Assembly (NCBI GenBank): GCA_947258875.1
Contig: CAMYKB010000002.1
Location: 1 to 64,000, forward strand
Source of the DNA: an uncultured Gammaproteobacteria bacterium
GTDB lineage: Bacteria; Pseudomonadota; Gammaproteobacteria; CAMYKB01
DNA length: 64,000 nucleotides
Direction of reading: 5' to 3'
The notes beneath the pieces were generated by a model. The model saw only the letters and a list, made by a program, of their open reading frames with translations. It was not told where the DNA came from and did no database searches. Below are positions 1 through 8,047 of the stretch, piece by piece; the first letter of the stretch is position 1; the number at the start of each line of letters is the position of its first letter. A program made the translations under genes and the position numbers.

Positions 1-1
1 A

Positions 2-271
2 GTGGATTTCAGTAATGAGCGCGTGCTCCACGTGAGTATGGGGGCTCAGTCAAGTGCTGGTTATAGCCTGTCGCTCGCGAACGACGAGGTACTGGTGGTG
101 CATGACATGGCACATCTACGCTTGCAATGGAACGAGCCTGCGGCGGGCATGATGACCGCGCAGGTCATGACTCAGCCTTGTTTGATCATCAAGTTAGCGA
201 AAGGGGATTATGCGCGGCTGCAACTACTGGATCAGCAAGAAAACCTCCTGGCTGAGCTGTCAGTGGATTAA
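2..271 (+). CDS. PrcB-like C-terminal domain protein, 5' partial
   Basis: The reading frame is open to the left edge, so the protein probably begins before the window; the GTG at position 2 is only the first possible start seen. The visible 89 residues contain a stretch near residues 13-24 (MGAQSSAGYSLSL) that resembles the G-x-x-x-(T/S)-x-GYS signature of the PrcB C-terminal domain, followed by beta-rich sequence with a conserved proline-type turn. Proteins of this family are known as periplasmic or surface protease-associated factors. The upstream part, including any signal peptide, cannot be seen, so the function is a weak inference from the fold-like pattern. Confidence 0.5.
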   Translation: MDFSNERVLHVSMGAQSSAGYSLSLANDEVLVVHDMAHLRLQWNEPAAGMMTAQVMTQPCLIIKLAKGDYARLQLLDQQENLLAELSVD

Positions 272-631
272 TTAAATACTTGTCGCATCGTTATCGCGGC
301 TGTTTGCCATCATGGCTTACGGTGTTGGTCCGCCCCGCCTGTTGCCGATACTGTCATCAATATCCTAAGCGCTCTGGCGTGCTGCTCTATACGGAACTAC
401 CCGTATAATATGATTTCGTGTAATATTTGCATTAGGATGGTTTTGTAATTAATTGATTCATATATATTTTCAAGGAGCAGTGCCATGCTGTTTCAAAGAT
501 TTTGCCCAGCTAATAATGGTTTCCACACCATGATGACGTTACAAAACAAGAGGCTTCGGGCATAATCCACGCTGATACAAGCAGTTATAACAATATAGTT
601 ACAAAATAAGTAACAACTACGAGGAATAACA
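272..631. other. Intergenic region upstream of the response regulator
   Basis: This 360-base gap has no convincing long gene. The 9-mer GTTACAAAA occurs at 538-546 and again at 598-606, exactly 60 bases apart, with a related GTTATAA at 584-590; these could be half-sites for the OmpR-type regulator encoded just downstream, but that is inference. A 26-codon ORF (485-565) preceded by AAGGAG is the only small coding candidate and has no recognisable product. Confidence 0.35.
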
Positions 632-1336
632 GTGAGGATAGCACTACTCGAAGACGATCATGATCAGGCCAAGCTGGTCAGCCTGTGGTTGGATGAGGCC
701 GGTCATCAGATAATTCATTTCGATTCGGGCCGCGAGGCGGTAAAGGGGGTAGTTAAGGAAAGCTTTGATCTGCTCATCCTGGATTGGATGGTCCCCGATA
801 TGAGTGGCCTTGAGGTACTCAAATGGGTGCGTGAGAACGTTGAATGGCATATCCCGGTGTTATTCGTTACCCAGCGAGACACAGAGGAGGATGTTGTCAG
901 CGCCCTGGAAAGCGGAGCAGACGACTTCATGACTAAACCCGTCAAGCGTATGGAGTTGCTTGCACGCATCAACTCGATTGCGAGGCGTGTCGGCACCGTG
1001 GATGAGGCCAATACGCTGGTGGAGTTTCCACCATTTGTGATTGATCGCGCCATACGCGTGGTCAAATCTCATGATGAGGAGATTGAACTCACCCAGAAGG
1101 AATATGAGCTGACGCTGTTTCTGTTCCGTAATGCGGGCAGGGTATTGTCCAGGGGGCATATTCTGGAAACCGTCTGGGGTCGGAGTTCAGAAGTGAATAC
1201 ACGCACGGTTGATACCCACATCAGTCGTTTACGCCGCAAGTTGGGTATATCGCCCGAGAATGGCTGGAAGCTGACCTCGATTTACCAACATGGTTACCGG
1301 CTGGAGCGCACCCAGGCAACCGAACAAACACACTAA
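632..1336 (+). CDS. OmpR/PhoB-family response regulator
   Basis: A 234-residue two-domain regulator. Residues 1-115 form a receiver domain with acidic pocket E7-D8-D9, phospho-acceptor D51 in LILDWMVPDMSG and K102 in TKP. Residues about 130-228 form a winged-helix DNA-binding domain of the OmpR type, with the usual LTQKEYELTLFLFRNAGRVLSR and RTVDTHISRLRRKL segments. The start is GTG at 632, placed behind GAGGAA. No partner kinase lies next to it in the classical arrangement, but a hybrid kinase and an Hpt protein are encoded 3-7 kb downstream on the same strand, which makes it the probable DNA-binding output of that phosphorelay. Confidence 0.93.
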   Translation: MRIALLEDDHDQAKLVSLWLDEAGHQIIHFDSGREAVKGVVKESFDLLILDWMVPDMSGLEVLKWVRENVEWHIPVLFVTQRDTEEDVVSALESGADDFMTKPVKRMELLARINSIARRVGTVDEANTLVEFPPFVIDRAIRVVKSHDEEIELTQKEYELTLFLFRNAGRVLSRGHILETVWGRSSEVNTRTVDTHISRLRRKLGISPENGWKLTSIYQHGYRLERTQATEQTH

Positions 1337-1405
1337 CCGTTGCCGGTGGATGAATTGCAGTGCACGTTGTGATTTGAGTAGGAATAAGTGATTTAAGGAT
1401 TACAA

Positions 1406-1960
1406 ATGTCAAAGAAAGATACTCCGGCAAATATGGATGAAGCAGCAGCTGGCGGCAATGTCGAGCAAATCAGGGATATTCTGTTCGGCGGACAGATGCG
1501 TGAGTATGAACGCCGTTTTAAACAACTCGAAGAACGCCTCATTAACGAGAGTGAAAATCTCAGAGGTGAATCGGACAAACGCATTGCGGCGCTTGAGGCA
1601 TTTGCCAAGAAGGAACTCAACAAACAAACCGAGGATCTCCAGCATGAGGGCAAACTGCGCGATGCTGCAATAAAGGATTTGAGTAAATCGCTAGAAAGCG
1701 TGAAGCTATCGCTTGAAGAGCGCATCACTACCATGCAGGAACGCGCCACCAGGGATTTGTCAGAGATTCGCGATCAACTGCATGCGCAGGCGAAAGAGTC
1801 GACTGAGCAAATACGCTTGATGCAGACAAATATGGCGCAATCGCTGGAGCAGGAAAGTAACACGCTGCAGGAAAGCAAGGTTGGGCGTGAAGATTTGGCT
1901 GATTTGCTGGCTGAAATGTCATTGCGGTTGAAAAGAGAATTTGACATGCCAGAGGACTAA
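1406..1960 (+). CDS. Coiled-coil protein with N-terminal IRDILFG motif
   Basis: A soluble 184-residue protein that is almost entirely charged heptad-type helix (about residues 30-170), without signal peptide or membrane segment. Near residues 20-45 it carries IRDILFGGQMREYERRF followed by LEERL. A similar but shorter pattern (LKRLLLG, then KKLEDRV) begins the OmpA-like protein encoded next, suggesting the two proteins bind a common partner or each other. The start at 1406 has AAGGAT seven bases upstream. The function is unknown. Its position between a response regulator and the GTPase/kinase run makes a scaffold or adaptor role likely, but nothing in the sequence proves this. Confidence 0.75.
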   Translation: MSKKDTPANMDEAAAGGNVEQIRDILFGGQMREYERRFKQLEERLINESENLRGESDKRIAALEAFAKKELNKQTEDLQHEGKLRDAAIKDLSKSLESVKLSLEERITTMQERATRDLSEIRDQLHAQAKESTEQIRLMQTNMAQSLEQESNTLQESKVGREDLADLLAEMSLRLKREFDMPED

Positions 1961-2172
1961 GGGCCTCATGAGTATTTCATGAACGCTTTTTCTGAATCCA
2001 GGGTTGTCAAATTTCTGGCTGTTTACAGGCCATTTTTGCCCCCACGCTCATGTGCTACTAATTCTCGTAATTGCAGTTTATCAACTGCGATCAGTTCAGT
2101 GAGGTTGGTGGCGACACTATCTTTCCCGGTACTGATTCGGGGAGCACCGAACTGTCCTGTTGGTAGAGCCTC

Positions 2173-4110
2173 TTGAACGAAATAGATGAACTTAAAAGAC
2201 TCCTCCTTGGGCAGGAGCTCGAATCAGTAAAAAAGCTTGAAGATCGTGTTGCCGATCCCGGGTTGCGTGCTCAGGATGTCGCTGAAATTCTCCCTGATTC
2301 CATTGCTTTAGGCGTTGAAAAAAATCCCCGCCTGATACGTGCCCTTGAGCAACCTGTCAGCGAATGTCTGAAACAATCTATTCGCAAGGACACCAAGATG
2401 TTTGCCGATGCCCTGTTTCCGGTGATGGGGCCTGCCATTCGTAAAGCGATAGCTGAAGCGCTGAAATCCTTCAGCGATGCCATTAACCAGGCCATGGATC
2501 TAACCTTCTCGGCAAAAGGCCTCCGCTGGCGCTGGGAGTCAATACGTACTGGTGTACCGTTTTCACAGGTCGTACTCAAGCATACGTTACTGTATCGGGT
2601 CGATCAGGCCTTTCTCATTCATCGTGAAACCGGTTTGTTGATCGATCATGCTGCACAGCCTGATGTCGCGCACAGTGACAACGATGCGGTATCGGGCATG
2701 TTTACGGCCATTCAGGATTTTGTGCGGGATTCTTTTTCAACGGGTGCGAATAGTGATCTTGATTCGGTTGATATCGGTGAACAGACCGTATGGCTGATAC
2801 ACGGCCCCTATGCGATGCTGGCCTGTGTTATCAGTGGTGTTGCGCCGCGGGAATTGCGGCAGCGTTTTAAGGAGGTCCTGGAGCATCTGCATCAGTTGTA
2901 TGGCAGGCAGCTCGAGGAATTTGATGGCGATGCGCGTGAATTGACAGGGGTTGAGCACTCACTTGATGAATGTCTGACGTTGCAGCTTAAGCATGATGCA
3001 GCAGACGGGGCTTCAAGAAAGAAACCCTTTCCGGTGCTATGGGTGATTTTGGGAGTTATTGGATTGCTGTTGATTGCGTGGTGGCTGTTTGACTACCTGG
3101 AAATGCGGCGCTTTAACAATCTACGCGCCGAGATAGATGATGCTCCGGGCATTGTGTTAGTGAGGGCCGACAAACGAGGCGGTGAGTATGTTGTTAAGGG
3201 ATTGCGTGATCCTTTAGCGTTGGACCCCAAGCAACTTGCTGCAGCGCACGGGTTTGAGGCTGAAGAAATTATGTTCGATATGGCGCCTTACCAGTCAGTC
3301 GACACAGCAATTATTCTGGAGCGGGCGCGGCGCTTGTTGTCTGTGCCGGATACGGTGAATCTGAGTCTGGACGATACGGTGCTAAAATTATCAGGCAGCG
3401 CCCCACTCGAATGGATTTCAAAATATGCCAATACGGTGCTGGCAATAGCCGGGATCGATGCGATTAATTTAGATGATGTCCAGCCTGACTCCAGTAATTT
3501 AGATGATGTCCAGCCTGACTCCAGTGCACGTAACGAACAGTTACTCAAGCAACTCGCGGCGCCAGGCACGATTAAAGTAGTAATTACGGGGAATAATGTC
3601 GAACTTGAAGGGCTTGCGTCTTTGGAGTGGATTCATGCAGCGTCCGCAAGCCTCAAAGCGGCAAACTGGGTGCAGGGGGTAGATGCGAAAAAACTGAAGC
3701 TGGCTGAGGCTGATGCGATATATGAACTCGCGCAGCGCATCGGAAACGTAAAAATTTATTTTAGTAACGGCAGTATTATGCAGGAAGATGCCAATCAAAC
3801 TTTGCGTGACGTTGCTGAAGACATAAAAACATTATCTGAGATTGCGAGAAAAACAAACCTAAATCTAAAGATTAAATTAATCGGACATGCCGATTCTGTG
3901 GGCAACTCCATACTTAACACGAGGTTGCGGGAGCAGCGTGCCAGTGCCGTCCTGACCAGTCTGTTGTCGCAGCATCTTGATGCGGATTTATTTACACTCG
4001 TCGTTGGTGATGAGGTGCAACAAGTTCAACAAATCAATCCTCAATGGAGGCGTGTAGATTTTGAAGTCAATGTTGGTCGGCCGAATATACAGGCCTTGTT
4101 CGCAAAATGA
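2173..4110 (+). CDS. Inner-membrane OmpA-family protein with large cytoplasmic domain
   Basis: A 645-residue protein with no signal peptide and one membrane helix at about 287-306, so residues 1-285 should lie in the cytoplasm and the rest in the periplasm. The cytoplasmic part has a helical N-terminus and a mixed alpha/beta segment at about 138-253 (FLIHRETGLLIDHA ... WLIHGPYAMLACVISG) that looks like a roadblock/longin-type fold. The periplasmic part has two BON-like segments (about 313-410 and 455-512) and an OmpA C-terminal domain (about 525-635). In the latter D574 and R589 are spaced like the two diaminopimelate-binding residues of OmpA. A TAG lies three codons upstream, so TTG at 2173 is the earliest start. 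It overlaps the GTPase gene by ATGA. Confidence 0.85.
   Translation: MNEIDELKRLLLGQELESVKKLEDRVADPGLRAQDVAEILPDSIALGVEKNPRLIRALEQPVSECLKQSIRKDTKMFADALFPVMGPAIRKAIAEALKSFSDAINQAMDLTFSAKGLRWRWESIRTGVPFSQVVLKHTLLYRVDQAFLIHRETGLLIDHAAQPDVAHSDNDAVSGMFTAIQDFVRDSFSTGANSDLDSVDIGEQTVWLIHGPYAMLACVISGVAPRELRQRFKEVLEHLHQLYGRQLEEFDGDARELTGVEHSLDECLTLQLKHDAADGASRKKPFPVLWVILGVIGLLLIAWWLFDYLEMRRFNNLRAEIDDAPGIVLVRADKRGGEYVVKGLRDPLALDPKQLAAAHGFEAEEIMFDMAPYQSVDTAIILERARRLLSVPDTVNLSLDDTVLKLSGSAPLEWISKYANTVLAIAGIDAINLDDVQPDSSNLDDVQPDSSARNEQLLKQLAAPGTIKVVITGNNVELEGLASLEWIHAASASLKAANWVQGVDAKKLKLAEADAIYELAQRIGNVKIYFSNGSIMQEDANQTLRDVAEDIKTLSEIARKTNLNLKIKLIGHADSVGNSILNTRLREQRASAVLTSLLSQHLDADLFTLVVGDEVQQVQQINPQWRRVDFEVNVGRPNIQALFAK
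3465..3524 (+). repeat. 30-bp perfect tandem duplication inside the OmpA-like gene
   Basis: The 30-base unit starting TAATTTAGATGATGTCCAGC occurs twice without mismatch at 3465-3494 and 3495-3524. It adds ten residues (NLDDVQPDSS twice) to the linker between the two BON-like segments and keeps the frame. The identity implies a recent slippage or duplication. Confidence 0.95.
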
Positions 4111-4616
4111 GCGCTGTGCTCAGCAAAAAAGTCTGTCTTATCGGGGATTTCGCGGTAGGTAAAACCAGTCTGGTTGCGCGCTTTATTCATAATGTTTTTT
4201 CAGATAAATATCTTACTACTTTGGGTGTCAAGATCGACACCAAGACTGTCGAGCCTGAGACTGGCGTCAGTCTGAAGATGATAATATGGGATATCGCGGG
4301 CGCTGACAGGTTGAGTACCGCGGACCGGAATTATTTGCGTGGCGCCGATGCTTACCTACTGGTCGTGGATGGTACGCGGCGCGACACCTTGATTGCGGCG
4401 TTGGATCTCAAACAGGCAGTGGATCGTATGCTTGGTGATATACCTTTTGTTTTGTTGGTAAATAAAAGCGATCTTCAGAGTGATTGGGAAATCACTACAC
4501 AAGATATCGATTTACTTAAAGATCGCAACTGGGCAGTACTGACATCCAGCGCCATGCAGGGTGATAACGTAGAACTGGCATTTACACTTCTGGCCGAGGA
4601 ATTAACCAAACCATGA
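4107..4616 (+). CDS. Small Ras/Rab-like GTPase (bacterial Rup type)
   Basis: A 169-residue single-domain GTPase. The G1 loop is GDFAVGKT (13-20), a switch-I threonine lies in LTTLGV (37-38), G3 is WDIAG (61-65), G4 is NKSD (119-122) and G5 is TSSA (146-149). The residue after G3, where Ras and Rab have the catalytic glutamine, is alanine (A66), so intrinsic hydrolysis may be slow and depend on a partner. The C-terminus ends in AEELTKP without cysteine, so no lipid anchor is expected. Start and stop overlap both neighbours as ATGA, which indicates translational coupling with the OmpA-like protein and the kinase. Bacterial homologues of this type are known as the Rup family, related to MglA. 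Confidence 0.9.
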   Translation: MSAVLSKKVCLIGDFAVGKTSLVARFIHNVFSDKYLTTLGVKIDTKTVEPETGVSLKMIIWDIAGADRLSTADRNYLRGADAYLLVVDGTRRDTLIAALDLKQAVDRMLGDIPFVLLVNKSDLQSDWEITTQDIDLLKDRNWAVLTSSAMQGDNVELAFTLLAEELTKP

Positions 4617-6139
4617 CTCTCCCGTTTGAAATCGCGCGCAAGTTGCGCCAGCTGGCAACCGATCGTCTGAGGCCGTTGGTGTTGATTATTGATCGCAACA
4701 TGAGATTGTCAGCCTGGTCCGGTGACGCGGAGTTCTACGGTTTCCCTGCCATTAATGTTGGTGACGACGCGCAACAGACTTTCGATTTTCTGACCGGTGT
4801 TGATTCTAAGGAGGCATTTGATTTGCCGTTTGTGGCTATGCCGAACGGCTTGTATGCGCACGTTGATATTATCCCGGGAGGACAATATTTGTATGCTGTG
4901 CTGATGGACAGCAGCGAGGAACATGCGCGCCAGCAAGAATTACAACAAAAGGCCAACGAGTTGGCACTGTTGCATTATACGCAAACAGCATTGATGAAAG
5001 AACTGGAAAAGGCTAAGCAGCTTGCTGACGAAGCGAGTGAAGCAAAAGGCCGTTTTATTGCCAGTATGTCGCATGAGTTTCGTGTGCCACTGACATCGTT
5101 GCTGGGTTATTGCAGCTTGCTGAGGGAGCGTTGGCAAGATCATCAGCAAGACTTGCAACATCTTGATGCGATCGATCGTGGTGCTAAGCACCTCATGGCG
5201 TTGATCAATAATGTGCTTGATCAGGCGCGTATCGAAATGGACGAAACGGTCATCACGCCCGAGTCTGCTGATTTGTTATTGATTGCTAATGATATACGGT
5301 CAGTATTCGAGCCAATCGCAGCACAGAAAAAGTTGGCTTTCAAGTTTGCTATATCAAATGAATTCGCAAGGCAAGTATTGGTCGATGATACGCGCCTGCG
5401 GCAGGTGCTGATCAATATTGTTGGCAACGCTTTCAAGTACACGCAGGAGGGCTCGGTTACGGTAGATATGCGCTGGCATGAGGGCCGTCTTCGTGTCGTA
5501 GTTACAGATACAGGGCCTGGTATCAGTTATCAACAGCAAGGGCACGTATTTAAAGCTTTTAAGAGGGCGGACCAGTCAGGACAAAGTGGAGCAGGTCTCG
5601 GACTCTCGATTAGTAAGCGATTGGTCGAGCTGATGGGCGGTGAATTGTCGCTGGTTTCAGAGCCTGGTGCTGGTTGTGCATTCATTTTTGATCTGCCTGC
5701 GCCTGAGGTGAACCATTCTGCTGATGAGGAGGCCGCGGCAGTCATTGTTAATGAAGGTAAGGTGGCCGGACAGGCGGGAGTGATACTACTAGCCGAAGAT
5801 AACGACGATATTGTAGAACTCATAAGGTTATATCTCTCAGAAGCGGGCTATGAATTATTGGTCGCGCGTGACGGTGAGCAGGCGACTCAGCTGGCGCTTG
5901 AACATCAACCCGATTTGATCTTGATGGATATGAATATGCCGAAGGTGGATGGCTTTACTGCAACTCGTCAGTTACGCGATTCCGGTTTTGATAATCCCAT
6001 TGTCGCTTTGACGGCTTCCCCCATGGACAGTGATCGTGCCCGCGCACGGCAGGCCGGGTGTACGGAATATGTGTTAAAACCCATTGAAATGGCACAGCTT
6101 GTCGCGCTAGCCGAGCGCCTGACAACTGCAAATGCCTGA
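4613..6139 (+). CDS. Soluble hybrid histidine kinase (PAS-like, HisKA, HATPase, REC)
   Basis: A 508-residue hybrid kinase without membrane helices. The order is a PAS-like sensor segment (about 10-105), a helical linker, a HisKA domain with phospho-acceptor H154 in SMSHEFRVPL, a HATPase domain with N272, a G1 box at 299-303 (DTGPG) and a GAGLGLSISK lid, then a receiver domain (about 388-500) with D439 and K489. As it is cytoplasmic it must sense an internal signal or another protein, and the co-translated GTPase is the obvious candidate. It lacks an Hpt domain, which the next gene supplies, so the expected relay is H154 to D439 to H53 of the downstream protein. Confidence 0.92.
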   Translation: MTLPFEIARKLRQLATDRLRPLVLIIDRNMRLSAWSGDAEFYGFPAINVGDDAQQTFDFLTGVDSKEAFDLPFVAMPNGLYAHVDIIPGGQYLYAVLMDSSEEHARQQELQQKANELALLHYTQTALMKELEKAKQLADEASEAKGRFIASMSHEFRVPLTSLLGYCSLLRERWQDHQQDLQHLDAIDRGAKHLMALINNVLDQARIEMDETVITPESADLLLIANDIRSVFEPIAAQKKLAFKFAISNEFARQVLVDDTRLRQVLINIVGNAFKYTQEGSVTVDMRWHEGRLRVVVTDTGPGISYQQQGHVFKAFKRADQSGQSGAGLGLSISKRLVELMGGELSLVSEPGAGCAFIFDLPAPEVNHSADEEAAAVIVNEGKVAGQAGVILLAEDNDDIVELIRLYLSEAGYELLVARDGEQATQLALEHQPDLILMDMNMPKVDGFTATRQLRDSGFDNPIVALTASPMDSDRARARQAGCTEYVLKPIEMAQLVALAERLTTANA

Positions 6140-7788
6140 TGCTTTCTGATACAGCTCAATTCCGGCTTGAACAGCTGAAAGAGACATACCGTGCTTCGTT
6201 TGCTGAAAAGCGTCGGGATTTTATGGCGTGTTGGGAGGATGTCGAAACCACTTCCTGGAGTGAAGCGTCGCAGTCCAAGCTGATGCAGCTATCTCATCGC
6301 CTGGCGGGTTCTGCTGCGTCTTATGGGTATGATGCGCTTTCGAAGGAGTGTGCCGAGATTGAGGCTTTATTGAAAACATTGGAGCAGGGAAGTCCTGTAG
6401 CCAGCGATATTTGCCAAGCAATTTCCAAGCATTACAGCATCATCATCGCCTTTTTTGACGAGGAGCTAAACCTTGCTGATGCCATGCAGGGTCTTGCAGT
6501 AACTCAGGGTTTGCAACGTAAAAGTATCCGCTATAAGGAATCGCATATTCTGGTGATTGACCGTAGCACCGATGCAGCTGGCTCATTGGCTACCCTGCTG
6601 GAGAGCCGTGGTTATACCATAAGTGCATGCTCTGAGCATGAAGCAGCATTGTCTACAGCAGGCCGAATCAGGCCGGTCATTGTTATTATCGATATTATGT
6701 CGGGAGACGATACAGCGTCATCGTTTGCCATGGCAAGTGATATTGAGCAGCTACTGGGTTACAAGCCTGGCCTGGTTTTCACTGGTGCAGATGATGACTT
6801 TGAGTTACGCATGCAGGCTGCAAGGCAACAAGCAGACGCTTTTTTTACCAAGCCGGTGAATGTGCATGCAATGTCTTCAGCGCTGGATGTCTTGCTGGAA
6901 TCATACGTTGGATGTCAGGGCCGCATCCTCATTGTGGAAGATGATGATGATCAGGCCGGTTATTATCGTTCATTGGTCACAGGTATGGGGGCAGTTGGCC
7001 GGGTTGTGAGTGAGCCGTCGACGTTGCTCGAGGTCACAATTGATTTCCAGCCCGAATTAATTCTCATGGATATCGATCTGCCGAATTATGACGGTTTTGA
7101 GTTGACGCGTATGTTGCGTAACCATGAGGGTTATTTCAACATACCGGTGGTGTTCTTGACGCACCTGGATGACCCGAACCTGCATCACAAAGCCCTGCAG
7201 CATGGTGCGGATGACTATCTGCTTAAGTCGGATGATGAAAATGTGCTCATTAATTCGTTGCTGGACCGCATCTCGCGATACCGACGGACCAAGAATATGG
7301 TTATGTTCGACTCCTTGACCGGTGCCCTCAATCGCGGAGCGTTCATCGAGCGCGTCAGCGAAGAGTATGCGGCGCTGAAACGGCGTGGTGAAAGTGCCAG
7401 CATGGCAATGGTTGATGTTGATCACTTTAAGGAGATTAACGATACCTATGGGCATGTTACGGGTGACGTTGTGTTACGGCGGATCGTTGATTTTTTCAGA
7501 CTGCGTCTGCGGCGCTCCGATGTGATAGGCCGTTATGCCGGTGACGAGTTCATTATACTGTTGCCTGGAACCGGGATCGAGGCTGCCCGTAAGTTGCTTG
7601 ACGATATTCGCGGTAACCTGGCTGAGCAGGAGGTTAAGGTCGACCACAGTTCTGTGCGCGTGTCATTGAGCATTGGTGTGGTAGCGGTGGATCCTCAGCA
7701 ATCATTCAGTCTTGATGAAGTGGTTGCTGCAGCGGACAAGCGACTCTACACTGCAAAGATTAAGGGGCGTGATCAGGTTGTAATATAA
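6139..7788 (+). CDS. Hpt-REC-REC-GGDEF protein, predicted diguanylate cyclase
   Basis: A 549-residue cytoplasmic protein. Residues 1-110 are an Hpt domain with H53 in LSHRLAGSAASYG. A first receiver (about 135-255) has D185 and K238 but its acidic pocket reads VIDRS, missing one acidic residue, so it may be degenerate. A second receiver (about 262-380) is complete (EDDDD at 267-271, D311, K363). The GGDEF domain (about 390-549) has the active variant AGDEF (467-471) and an inhibitory I-site R458-x-x-D461 five residues before it. It would receive phosphate from the kinase upstream and make c-di-GMP under product inhibition. The start overlaps the kinase stop as TGATG. Confidence 0.92.
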   Translation: MLSDTAQFRLEQLKETYRASFAEKRRDFMACWEDVETTSWSEASQSKLMQLSHRLAGSAASYGYDALSKECAEIEALLKTLEQGSPVASDICQAISKHYSIIIAFFDEELNLADAMQGLAVTQGLQRKSIRYKESHILVIDRSTDAAGSLATLLESRGYTISACSEHEAALSTAGRIRPVIVIIDIMSGDDTASSFAMASDIEQLLGYKPGLVFTGADDDFELRMQAARQQADAFFTKPVNVHAMSSALDVLLESYVGCQGRILIVEDDDDQAGYYRSLVTGMGAVGRVVSEPSTLLEVTIDFQPELILMDIDLPNYDGFELTRMLRNHEGYFNIPVVFLTHLDDPNLHHKALQHGADDYLLKSDDENVLINSLLDRISRYRRTKNMVMFDSLTGALNRGAFIERVSEEYAALKRRGESASMAMVDVDHFKEINDTYGHVTGDVVLRRIVDFFRLRLRRSDVIGRYAGDEFIILLPGTGIEAARKLLDDIRGNLAEQEVKVDHSSVRVSLSIGVVAVDPQQSFSLDEVVAAADKRLYTAKIKGRDQVVI

Positions 7789-8047
7789 CGCGATGGTCTC
7801 GGCAGTATTTATCCGGGATTATTAATATGCTGGAACAGCCCTATTTGTGGATATTATAGAAATGCTTACCGGTATAAGGATTCACGAGCGTGCAAAAATA
7901 GCCTGAAATCCGGCCTTAACCCGGCGTTAACAATTGTTCACAGCGTTATTTTCCCACCGTGCTAACATTCATCTCGTATAGCAAATATCGTAAATTCGAC
8001 TAGTATCTATTAACGTACGTCACTTAAAAAGAAAGGGAGAAAAGCCC

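Noticed and set aside
485-565. 26-codon ORF with an AAGGAG site upstream of the response regulator
   Set aside because: Short, no recognisable features and no sign of conservation available; kept only as a remark on the intergenic region.
1979-2176. 65-codon ORF between the coiled-coil gene and the OmpA-like gene
   Set aside because: No ribosome site, unusual residue mix and no recognisable motif; it fills an ordinary gap of about 210 bases and overlaps the next start.
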